Shown here: positions 20,678 through 29,656 of the stretch, piece after piece
How the letters are laid out: each line of letters starts with the position of its first letter
Position numbering within the stretch: the first letter of the stretch is position 1
Source of the DNA: Diphasiastrum complanatum
Taxonomy: Eukaryota > Streptophyta > Lycopodiopsida > Lycopodiales > Lycopodiaceae
DNA length: 64,000 bases
Assembly (NCBI GenBank): GCA_029204225.1
Contig: CM055114.1
Location: 15,061,624-15,125,623, forward strand
Direction: 5' to 3'
Made by a program: the position numbers and the translations under genes
Notes under the pieces: model-generated
The model's input: only the letters and a program-made list of their open reading frames with translations
Database searches by the model: none
Told to the model about the DNA's origin: nothing

Positions 20678-21063
20678 GTGCTTTCCCCATTAAGCAGCAC
20701 ATTGCCTCAGTCACACCCCACCACTTTTTGGTCGATAGCCCTTATAGCTAAACGATCGGCAGCTATCCCGCACCGGCAGCTAACCACCCGTGCTTTACAC
20801 CCGAATTCGAGCAGCATCTCTGTATCAATGATTAACCCGTATAGTTCAAATATGTCGCCCCGCACCCCACAAGGTACAGACCGTGCTTTCACCTCCCTAG
20901 GCAGCACTTTGCCTCATCCGTCCTACGTGCAGACAACGCCAGGCCCGAACCGCGAGAATTGACCGTGCTTACACCTCAAGGGTAGCACCTTGACTCATCA
21001 AGTCCCTCGTTCTGCCGACCACCCCGACCATGGACGCACCCGTGCTTACACTGTGGGCAGCAC
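20678..21063 (-). other. Array of five GTGCT/AGCAC stem-loop motifs in the family B leader
   Basis: Five short inverted repeats GTGCT...AGCAC (one ends AGCAT) with loops of 13-18 bases lie at 20678-20700, 20790-20817, 20883-20907, 20965-20988 and 21042-21063. Successive spacings are 112, 93, 82 and 77 bases. Each is followed (plus strand) by a (C/T)TTG-type tail such as AGCACCTTG. The array begins about 75 bases downstream of the primer binding site. Parts recur at 22390-22640, 24420-24524, 42400-42430 and 51800-51960. The position suits an RNA packaging, dimerisation or translation-control region, but function is inference. Confidence 0.6.
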
Positions 21064-21138
21064 CTTGCACAACAGTTGTCTTGATGAACCCCAAACCGTG
21101 GCCATTTCCGTGAGATCCGCATAGCTGACCGGCCAGTC

Positions 21139-21151
21139 GGCTCTGATACCA
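21139..21151 (-). other. Primer binding site, tRNA-iMet type (family B)
   Basis: The minus strand reads TGGTATCAGAGCC, two bases after the LTR end CTACA. It sets the minus orientation of this element and the inner LTR boundary at 21154. The same site type in element C implies the same tRNA primer. Confidence 0.9.
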
Positions 21152-21153
21152 CA

Positions 21154-22373
21154 TGTAGCGCAGGCATCCCAAAGGGAGCCGGGAACCACGACTTAGCTTC
21201 CCAGCCTTCAACTATTGTCATCCAAACCCACTTGACATACAAGCAGCCAACTGGCCAACAACGATCAGACTTAACCAACTTGAAGTTCCGAAAACCAACA
21301 TTGAGATCCAACCTGGCGCCATGCCAGATCAGGGGTCCCGACGTGGGTGACTTCCCTCCAAGCAAGCCGCCCGACATACATCAAACTTAACCAACTCGAA
21401 GCTTCGTTACAAACGAGTAACATCCATTCCAAGCAAGCGGTCTGACTTACATCAGACTTAACCAACTGAAAGCTTAGCGCTGGAAGCCAACCTGGCGCCA
21501 CGCCAGACTGGACAGCCATAAACAGGTAACATCCACCCAAGCAAGCCATCCAACTCCGCCGACAGGTTAGAGCCCGTTCCCCAAGAGCTTAACCCATTCA
21601 CGTTCATGCAAGGAACACTCAGAACCACAAGCCGCGACAGATATGGAAACAACCAGTTCTTGGACCAAATGGTCCCGACAGCATACCGCTGGCGCCACGG
21701 ACCGAATGGTCCCGACGGCATACCGCTGGCTCCCCGGGATACGACCCTCAGCTATGTGCCAAGTTAAAAATTTTGAAAGCGGCCTTACAACTGGCGCTTT
21801 TACTGAACACTGAAACCCAGAAGGTAATCAGAGTCAGTTTGAGGAAAATCCCACTTTATTGATAAATCTGAGAAGGTTACATTTCAAGTGTGTGACCGAC
21901 CCTAGTCTCCGGGGCGCTAGCATGCCAAGGCGAGAGCCATGACAACATTCCAGCAAGGGAGGCTGAGACTTGGTTGGAGCTCGCCCTGAGTCGCAACCCG
22001 CACTCCCCTATAGTATTGGTGTGATTCGGCACCCTCCCTCATACCAAGCACTCTACCCAAGCTGGTAAAGCACGTTTTTCTCTCTCTAGGATTTTCTCTT
22101 TTTTGAAAGTCATTTTCTCTCTCTAGATTTTATTGATCCCCAGGCTTCCTTTAATCATGCCTAGATCGTGTGAGGTGATTGCACATCGATCTGAGCTCTC
22201 TGGACTTCGCTAGAACCGATCAAAGATTTTCAGCCATAGGAACTTGGCGCCGGCTGGATTCTGGTCACAGTGGCGCCGTTGGCGCCGGGAGCAGCAGGGG
22301 CGCTGCTGGCGCCGGGGACATAGCTGGCGCCGATGGCGCCGGAAGTAAAGCTTGTAAAGGTAGCTTTACAACA
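21154..22373 (-). repeat. Family B 5' LTR, full length
   Basis: 1220 bp from TGTAGCGCAGGC to TTTACAACA (plus strand). In element orientation the first bases form a hairpin (TTGTAAAG, loop of 4, CTTTACAA; 22371-22352) followed by six GGCGCC sites within about 120 bp, an ACTATAGGGGAGT core near 22010, and an AATAAA signal at 21860-21855. Directly beyond 22373 lies oppositely oriented family B leader, not a second copy of flanking DNA. Confidence 0.9.
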
Positions 22374-22894
22374 CGCTGTCTGCACGTAGGACGGATGAGG
22401 CAAAGTGCTGTCTAGGTAGGTGAAAGCACGGTCTGTACCTTGTGGGGTGCGGGACGACATATTCGGACTGTACGGGTTAATTATTGATACAGAGATGCTG
22501 CTCAAATTCGGGTGTAAAGCACGGGTGGTTAGCTGCCGGTGCGGGATAGCTGCCGATCGTTTAGCTATAAGGGCTATCGACCAAAAAGTGGTGGGGCGTG
22601 ACTGAGGCAATGTGCTGCTTAATGGTGAAAGCACGGATGGTTGGATGGATGTTTCCCCATGGGCTAATTCTGTGATAGATTTGTGTGGGCACAGCTAGGC
22701 AAAGGTCCTACGTCCGGTCTCAAGGGGAATGTGACTTGAGAGGGATCCTCTGTTTAGCTTTGGTTGGTATGTTCGTTTGTGGTGTGCTTGCCTGGTTGGG
22801 AGTTGTGAGAGGAGCTTACATTTATGAGTGGACGACACACAAGTATGGAAACCCCCAAGACTGGTTCAAGATTGTTATTCTTATCAGAAAAGAT
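22374..22894 (+). repeat. Family B/A leader in plus orientation
   Basis: 22374-22650 is the inverted counterpart of 20640-20945, including parts of the stem-loop array. From 22655 (GGGCTAATTCTGTGATAG) it continues into leader sequence that also precedes the protease of the chromovirus at 45560-45850. It ends at GGGGAGGAA, after which RNase H sequence begins. It therefore links family B leader DNA to family A pol DNA in one stretch. Confidence 0.75.
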
Positions 22895-24393
22895 CGCGGG
22901 GAGGAAAAATTCAATATAGACATTCTACATACGGCGGGAAAGAATAATGTGGTAGCAGATGCACTCAGTAGATAGGAGCACTTGATGGCGACGGTTTAAA
23001 CCCAGGCGACTGGTCTATTCCAAGAAATCAAAGAGAACTATGGTGTAGATGTGTTGGCTAAGAAACTAATGATCGAATTCCAGCTGGGAAAGCCTTGTAA
23101 ACATTTCACTTGGAAAGACCAAATGGTTGTTTATAAATAACGCAGAGTATATGTTCCAGACAACATCAACTTGAGGAAGAAAATCTTGAGGGAGTATCAT
23201 GACATACTAGCCGCCGGACATCCAGGGGTGAATCGCATGTATGAACTCCTCAAGAGAGGCTTCTATTGGCCAGATATGTGGGCAGACGTTGAATCCTATG
23301 TGCAAACATGTCCTACATGTCAACAAGTGAAGGTGGAACCACTAGCCCCAGCAGCACTACTCCAGCCATTACCAGTACCAGCATACCCTTGGGACTCAGT
23401 GAGCATGGATTTTATTGTTCAACTACCACGTTGTCAGAGTTTCGACTCAATTTATGTGGTGGTTGACCGTTTTTCAAAACAAGCTCACCTTGTACCAACT
23501 AAAAGTTCAGTGACAGCTGAAGAAATGGCGAGGTTATTTTTTAAATGTGTCTCCAAATACCATGGCCTACCTAGAATGATTATTTCTGACCGAGACACCA
23601 AGTTCGTTGGAAAGTTTTGGACTTGCCTATTTCACCTCGTGGGAACTGGACTGAATTTCAGCACTGCATATCACCCTCAAACAGATGGGCAAACGGAACG
23701 AGTCAATCGACAGATTGAACAATATTTACGAAATTATGTCGCTTGAGACCAATTTGATTGGGTCAACTACTTGGATATTCGCGAGTTTGCACATAACAAC
23801 CAAGTGAACAGATCTACTGGACGGGCACCCTTCGAGATAAGCAATGGTCGGCTACCGATTGTTCCAAGCTCTTTTCTTACAGGTGTGCACGAAACCCCAG
23901 TACCCACTGTGGAGGAATTTATCAATGAGTGGCACACAAAGCTGACAGAGGTGAAGTCATTTTTAGAGCAGTCCCAAAGAAGTATGGCAGCTGACGTGAA
24001 CCCACATCGACGAGAACTGTAATTTGAGGAAGATGATCAAGTGTGGCTGAACACAAAGAACATTGCATTACCAAAAGGTTTCTCTCATAAGTTCGTTCGA
24101 CCTTATGCAGGACCATATCATGTCACCAAGAAGATCAACCCAGTGGCTTACCGATTGGCGCTGCCATCCAGCTTGGATATACACAATGTGTTTCATATCT
24201 CATTACTCAAACAGTACAAACCAGAGGAGCGATTTGATCGGCAACACGAACTTCGTCACCCACCAACGACACTTGATGATACAAAGAGGCAACTTGTACC
24301 AGAACAAATATTGACACATAGAAAGCGAACTGGCGTGCAATGTGAATATCTAGTGAAGTGGCTACGGGCTCCACTCATTGAGGCTTCTTGGGA
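22895..24393 (+). pseudogene. Chromovirus (Ty3/gypsy) pol fragment: RNase H end, integrase, chromodomain
   Basis: Begins in the RNase H tail (ILHTAGKNNVVADALSR). The integrase is the 191-codon frame 23171-23746 plus 23771-24472. It has the HHCC zinc finger (H10, H17, C47, C50 of that frame), a catalytic triad D79, D139 and E175 (MDFIV, SDRDTKF, TERVNRQ; 35 residues between the last two), then a C-terminal domain. It ends in a chromodomain (LTHRKRTGVQCEYLVKW) cut at EASWD, where family B internal DNA begins. Stops at 22972 (CAG to TAG), near 23137 (CAA to TAA), at 23744 (TGG to TGA) and 24020 (GAA to TAA). Gag, protease and RT are missing. The core catalytic residues survive but the gene is dead. 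Confidence 0.9.
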
Positions 24394-24524
24394 CGGCAGC
24401 TATCCCGCACCGGCAGCTAACCACCCGTGCTTTACACCCGAATTCGAGCAGCATCTCTGTATCAATGGTTAACCCGTACAGTTCGAATATGTCGCCCCGC
24501 ACCCCACAAGGCACAGACCGTGCT
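24394..24524 (-). repeat. Family B leader fragment
   Basis: Matches 20756-20885 (GGCAGCTATCCCGCACCGGC onward, including one stem-loop motif) and then jumps at 24525 to the middle of a family B LTR (ATACGACCCTCAGC). Primer site and inner LTR end are deleted between them. It marks another family B copy in minus orientation. Confidence 0.8.
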
Positions 24525-24687
24525 AAAAATACGACCCTCAGCTATGTGCCAAGTTAAAAATTTTGAAAGCAGCCTTACAACTGGCGCTTTTACCGAACAC
24601 TGAAACCCAGAAGGTAATCAGAGTCAGTTTGAGAAAAATCTCACTTTATTGATAAATCTGAGGTTACATGTCAAGTGTGTGACCGAC
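24525..24687 (-). repeat. Family B LTR, part 1 (interrupted)
   Basis: Part of a family B LTR from TACGACCCTCAGC to GTGTGTGACCGAC. It ends with CCGAC (24683-24687), one copy of the target-site duplication of the family A element inserted next, and resumes at 27154. Confidence 0.85.
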
Positions 24688-27153
24688 TGTTGTAAAGCTG
24701 ACTCAGGTGCACCCAGCATGCCCTGTAAGACTCTAAGGGGTGACGCTCCCTAAGGTCCCAGAGCAAGTTAGAACGTCAAGGACTGAGCCTCCGACCTGTG
24801 GTGAGCCAGTCAAGTAGTCACAAGTCATGAGCTAGCTCTGGAGCTCGAGTCATGGCCTAGTCAGGAAGCAAGTTGATTTCCTTGGACACGTTATAGGCTA
24901 CGGACGAATTCGGATGGATCCTAAGAAGATCAAGACACTCTTGGATTGGCTGGCTCCTAAGACTGTTCATGGCATCAAATCCTTTGTGGGCTTATGTAAC
25001 TTTTACAGGAGATTCATTGAGGCATTTAGCAAAATTGTGGCACCACTGTTGGAGCAGACCAAGACTCATCTGAAGATGACATAGACACCGGAATGTGAAG
25101 CAGCGTTGCAAGAACTAAAATGACGGATCACTCAAGAACCCATTCTTGCCTTACCGGACATTAGCAAACCTTTTGAAATACATACAGACGCGTCAAACTT
25201 TGCTATTGGGGTCGTGCTGATGCAAGACGGAAAACCTGTTGCATATTTTTCAAAGAAATTGAGTGACGTAGAGCGACGATGGCCAACTCATGAAAAAGAA
25301 ATGGTCGCAGTAGTTCAAGCAGTGGAGCATTGGAGACATTATGTGGCAGGAAAACCCTTGAAGGCGTTCACTGATAATGTATCACTCAAGTACTTCTCAT
25401 CCCAAGGTATGCTCACGCCAAAGCAAATGCGATGGCAAAACTTTCTCTCGAAATTCAATATAGACATCGTACACACGGCGGGAAAGAACAATGTGGTGGC
25501 GGACGTACTAAGTAGACAGGAACACTTGATGGCAACAGTGACAACTCAGGTGACTGACCTACTCCAAGAAATCAGGGAGAATTATGGTGCAGATGCGTTG
25601 GCGAAGGACTTAATGATCGAATTTCAGCTGGGAAAGCCTCATAAACATTTCACTTGGAAAGATCAAATGGTTGTTTATAAACAACGCAGAGTATATGTCC
25701 CAGACAACATCAACCTGAGGAAAAAAGTCTTGCGAGAACATCATGACGTACTAGCCGCCGGACATCCAGGGGTGAATCGCATGTATGAACTTCTCAAAAG
25801 AGGCTTCTATTGGCCAGGTATGTGGGCAGACGTTGAATCCTATGTGCAAACATGCCCGACATGTCAACAAGTGAAGGTGGAACCGCTAGCTCCAGCAGGA
25901 CTACTCCAACCATTATCGGTACCAGCATACCCATGGGATTCGATGAGCATGGATTTTATTGTTCAACTACCACGGTGCCAAGGCTTCGACTCAATTTATG
26001 TGGTGGTTGACCGCTTTTCAAAGCAAGTTCATCTAGTACCAACTAAAAGTTCAGTGACAGCTGAAGAAGTGGCAAAGTTATTTTTCAAATGTGTCTTCAA
26101 ATACCACGGCCTACCTAGAACGATTATTTCTGACCGAGACACCAAGTTCGTCGAAAAGTTTTGGACTTGTCTATTTCGCCTCGTGGGAACTGGACTGAAT
26201 TTTAGCACTGCATATTACCCTCAGACAGATGGGCGAACGGAACGAGTCAATCGACAGATTGAACAATATTTACGAAATTATGTCGCTTGGGACCAATCCG
26301 ATTGGGTCAACTACTTGGATGTTCTCGAGTTTCCACATAACAACCAAGGGAACAAATCTACTAGAAGGGCACCCTTTGAGATAAGCAATGGTCGGCTATC
26401 GATTGTTCCAATCTCTTTTCTTACAAGCGTGCAGGAAACACCAGTACCTACTGTAGAGGAATTCATCAATGAGTGGCACACAGCTTGCCAGGCTTAATCA
26501 GCAAAATAAAAACCAAGTCCCAAAAAGCGTGCTTTACCAAAAAGCACTATGTTTCAGAACAGAGGGGGTGCGCCGAATCACAGCAGAACTATAGGGGGAG
26601 TCCGGCAGACAGAAACTTGGGCAGCTCAACCAGCGCCAGGAATCCAGTCGCCAGGTCTCAGCTCCCTCTACCAGCACGAGCCAGGCACAATGCCCAGCAC
26701 GTGTTGGTGGCCCCGAGACCGGTCAGTCTATGTATGAATGTAACATCTTCCAAATCTAATAAAGTTGATCCTTGGGGATGATTACCATTTCGGTTTCGCC
26801 TCCGGGACTGGTCCAAGTGGAAGGACCCTTACTACAACCTTTTTGCATCGCTGGCGCCTAAGGGTCCCTGTCATCGACATGGGGCTTGCCGCTATGCCAA
26901 TCGGTCACTCTGGCGACCACTGTGCCTTGGGTTTCATGTGTGGCTTGTCTTTGTCTTTGGTTACCCTTTGGGGACGAATTCTGAGTTGGCTTTTGGGTTG
27001 GTTGGGATTCCAGTTTTCTTAAGTCTGAATGGTTAAGCTTGTTACGTTTCTGCGTTGGCTTTTACGTAAGTGCATGATGGATGAATGTTAGACTTAAGCG
27101 CGTGTTGGGGAAACCGCTCAAGTCCCAGCGCCCTTTGAGGCGCCGGCGCAACA
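24688..27153 (+). mobile_element. Family A element reduced to LTR-start / pol / LTR-end, with target-site duplication
   Basis: Begins TGTTGTAAAGCTGACTCAGG and ends GGCGCCGGCGCAACA, flanked by CCGAC on both sides (24683-24687 and 27154-27158). The order is LTR bases 1-190, then pol (RT end to integrase), then LTR bases from about 250 to the end. The simplest reading is a full element with two internal deletions: one from inside the 5' LTR into RT (junction near 24877, shared AGTTGA), one from behind the integrase core into the 3' LTR (junction 26482/26483, shared GCT). AATAAA lies at 26758-26763. Confidence 0.85.
24875..26482 (+). pseudogene. Chromovirus pol fragment: RT connection, RNase H, integrase
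   Basis: Starts in the RT thumb/connection ([17 protein letters not shown]), continues through [20 protein letters not shown] and [20 protein letters not shown] (RNase H start), and then the 427-codon frame 25214-26497: RNase H, HHCC zinc finger and DDE core (MDFIV, SDRDTKF, TERVNRQ). The second-best conserved HPQTDGQ motif is altered to YPQTDGR. Stops occur near 25082 (TGG to TAG) and 25121 (CGA to TGA). The C-terminal domain stops at EFINEWHTA, where LTR sequence takes over. It is nearly identical in order to the copies at 22895 and 46068. Confidence 0.9.
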
Positions 27154-27643
27154 CCGACCCTAGTCTCCGGGGCGCTAGCATGCCAAGGCAAGAAGAGCCA
27201 TGACAACATTCCAGCAAGGGAGGCTGAGACTTGGTTGGAGCTCGCCCTGAGTCGCAACCCGCACTCCCCTATAGTATTGGTGTGATTCGGCACCCCCCTC
27301 ATACCAAGCACTCTACCCAAGCTGGTAAAGCACGTTTTTCTCTCTCTAGGATTTTCTTTTTCTAGAAAGTCATTTTCTCTCTCTAGATTTTATTAATCCC
27401 CAAGCTTCCTTAAATCATGCCTAGATTGTGTGAGGTGATTGCACATCGATCTGAGCTCTCTGGACTCCGCTAGCACCGATCAAAGATTTTTAGCCATAGG
27501 AACTTGGTGCCAGCTGGATTCTGGTCACAGTGGCGTCGTGAGCGGCGCCGGCGCCGGGAGCAACAGGGGCGCTGCTGGCGCCGGGGACATTGCTGGCGCC
27601 GATGGCGCCGGAAGTAAGGCTTGTAAAGGTAGCTTTACGACAC
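27154..27643 (-). repeat. Family B LTR, part 2
   Basis: Continues the LTR interrupted at 24687, from CCGACCCTAGTCTCCGG to the terminal TTTACGACA (one substitution from the usual TTTACAACA). It contains the CTCTCTCTAG stretch and the GGCGCC cluster. The next base pair starts a LINE endonuclease fragment. Confidence 0.85.
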
Positions 27644-27946
27644 CTGCACAAGCTGCAAGAATCGCTTTGCATAGGGTGTCACTGAAGCACACTCATCTTG
27701 AGAAACCCTGTCATAACCCAGATCCAAGTGTTGTATCCCAAAGGTATTCAAGGAGAAGATGTCGTCTGATGAGAAGCAGTACGGCCATTAAAGTCACCCT
27801 CCAAAAGAACATGGCCACGCTGAGAGAAGCCTGAGATATCCGCTGAAAGAATCTCAAAAGGATCACCGCCCAAGCGCACAAAATGTAAGGTGTGTGGATG
27901 TAGGTAAACCGATGTCCCCAAATCCCTATGCGCGACGGGGGAAAAG
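27644..27946 (-). pseudogene. LINE endonuclease (APE-type) fragment
   Basis: The minus strand from 27946 reads GDPFEILSADISGFSQRGHV, then LLEGDFNGRTASHQT. GDFN is the catalytic-site signature of apurinic-type LINE endonucleases, in the RTE form LLGDFNARTA. The fragment is bounded by family B LTRs on both sides, which insert or join at 27643 and 27947. It may belong to the same element family as the RT at 11966-12763, same strand, but lies 15 kb away. Confidence 0.6.
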
Positions 27947-28946
27947 TGTTGTAAAGCTACATTTACATGCGTTACTTCCGGCGCCAGCTATGTCCCCGGC
28001 GCCAGCAGCGCTCATGCTGCTCCCGGCGCCAACGGTGCCGGCGCTGCTCCCAGCGCCACTGTGACCAGAATCCAGTCGGCGCCAAGTTCCTATGGTTGAA
28101 AATCTTTGATCGGTTCTAGCAGAGTCCAGAGAGCTCAGATCGATGTGCAATCACCTCACACGATCTAGGCATGATTAAAGGAAGCCTGGGGATCAATCAA
28201 ATCTAGAGAGAGAAAATGACTTTCTAGAAAAAGAAAATCCTAGAGAGAGAAAAACGTGCTTTCCCAGCTTGGGTAGAGTGCTTGGTATGAGGGTGGGTGC
28301 CGAATCACACCAATACTATAGGGGAGTGCGGGTTGCGATTCAGGGCGAGCTCCAACCAAGTCTCGGCCTCCCTTGCTGGAATGTTGTCATGGCTCTCGCC
28401 TTGGCATGCTAGCGCCCCGGAGACTAGGGTCGGTCACACACTTGAAATGTAACCTTCTCAGATTTATCAATAAAGTGGGATTTTTTCTCAAACTGACTCT
28501 GATTACCTTCTGGGTTTCAGTGTTCGGTAAAAGCGCCAGTTGTAAGGCCGCTTTCAAAATTTTTAACTTGGCACATAGCTGAGGGTCGTATCCCGGCACG
28601 CCAGCGGTATGCCGTCGGGACCATTCGGTCCGTGGCGCCAGTGGTATGCTGTCGGGACCATTTGGTCCAGGAACTGGTTGTTTCCATATCTGTCGCGGCT
28701 TGTGGTTCTGAGTGTTCCTTGCATGAACGTGAATGGGTTAAGCTCTTGGGGAACGGGCTCTAACATGTCGGCTGAGTTGGATGGCTTGCTTGGGTGGATG
28801 TTACCTGTTTATGGCTATCAAGTCTGGCGTGGCGCCAGGTTGGCTTCCAGCGCTCGTGACGAAGCTTTCAGCTGGTTACGTCTGATGAAAGTCAGACCGC
28901 TTGCTTGGAATGGATGTTACTCGTTTGTAACGAAGCTTCGAGAAGT
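27947..28946 (+). repeat. Family B LTR in plus orientation, 3' end lost
   Basis: Begins TGTTGTAAAGCTACATTTAC and passes through the GGCGCC cluster (27980-28085), ACTATAGGGGAGT near 28314 and AATAAA at 28469-28474. It stops at CTTCGAG near 28946, where about 230 bp of LTR should still follow, and joins family B internal sequence. Confidence 0.85.
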
Positions 28947-29029
28947 TAGAAAGGGCCATTTCAGGGGAGAACTTCTATGGAGCAGTTGGTCTTCATTTTC
29001 GGACGGCCACCTTCGGAACTGAAACTCAC
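28947..29029 (+). repeat. Family B internal fragment, plus orientation
   Basis: AAAGGGCCATTTCAGGGGAG to GGAACTGAAACTCAC matches 42860-42940. It sits between an LTR in plus orientation and an LTR in minus orientation, so this is a rearranged head-to-head joint and not a normal LTR-internal boundary. Confidence 0.85.
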
Positions 29030-29656
29030 TGTAGCACAGGCATCCCAAAGGGAGCCGGGAACCACGACTTAGCTTCCCAGCCTTCAACTCTTACCATCCA
29101 AACCCACTTGACATACAAGCAGCCAACTCGCCAACAACGATCAGACTTAACCAACTTGAAGTTCCGAAAACCAACATTGAGGCACCATACGAGATCGGGG
29201 GTCCCGATGTGGGTGACTTCCCTCCAAGCAAGCCGCCAGACATACATCAAATTTAACCAACTCGAAGCTTCGTTACAAACGAGTAACATCCATTCCAAGC
29301 AAGCGGTCTGACTTACATCAGACTTAACCAACTGAAAGCTTCGTCACGAGCGCTGGAGGCCAACCTGGCGCCACGCCAGACTGGACAGCCATAAACAGGT
29401 AACATCCACCCAAGCAAGCCATCCAACTCAGCCGACAGGTTAGAGCCCGTTCCCCAAGAGCTTAACCCATTCATGTTCATGCAAGGAACACTCAGAACCA
29501 CAAGCCACGACAGATATGGAAACAACCAGTTCCTGGACCAAATGGTCCCGACAGCATACCGCTGGCGCCACGGACCGAATGGTCCCGACGGCATACCGCT
29601 GGCTCCCCGGGATACCGATGGCGCCGGAAGTAAAGCTTGTAAAGGTAGCTTTACAA
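29030..29656 (-). repeat. Family B 3' LTR with internal deletion
   Basis: Starts TGTAGCACAGGCATCCC and follows the LTR to CCCCGGGATA (about 29615). It then jumps to CCGATGGCGCC and ends TTTACAACA. About 600 bp, including the polyadenylation region and promoter core, are gone. The internal side (29657) shows the polypurine tract on the minus strand (AAGGTGGGGTGGA). Confidence 0.85.

Larger units (their letters stand above)
19450..22373 (-). mobile_element. Family B non-coding LTR retrotransposon, 5' portion
   Basis: Minus orientation: LTR 22373-21154, two-base spacer, primer binding site 21151-21139, then leader and internal region down to 19450, where it is cut against element C. No reading frame longer than about 120 codons and no retroviral motif is present. 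Matching internal segments at 29657-31663, 42353-44291 and 50056-51966 define a family with LTRs of about 1.2 kb and about 2.6 kb of internal DNA, as in LARD-type non-autonomous elements. This copy alone in the window keeps LTR, primer site and leader together. Confidence 0.8.

Noticed and set aside
20678-21063. Stem-loops considered as CRISPR-like array or transcription terminators
   Set aside because: Spacing is irregular, there are no identical repeats with unique spacers and no T tracts. They lie in a retrotransposon leader of a plant genome.
12764-27643. A single complete family B element with LTRs at 12764 and 27643
   Set aside because: The flanking bases (TATGT and CCTGC) do not match as a target-site duplication, and the interior is a mixture of several elements.
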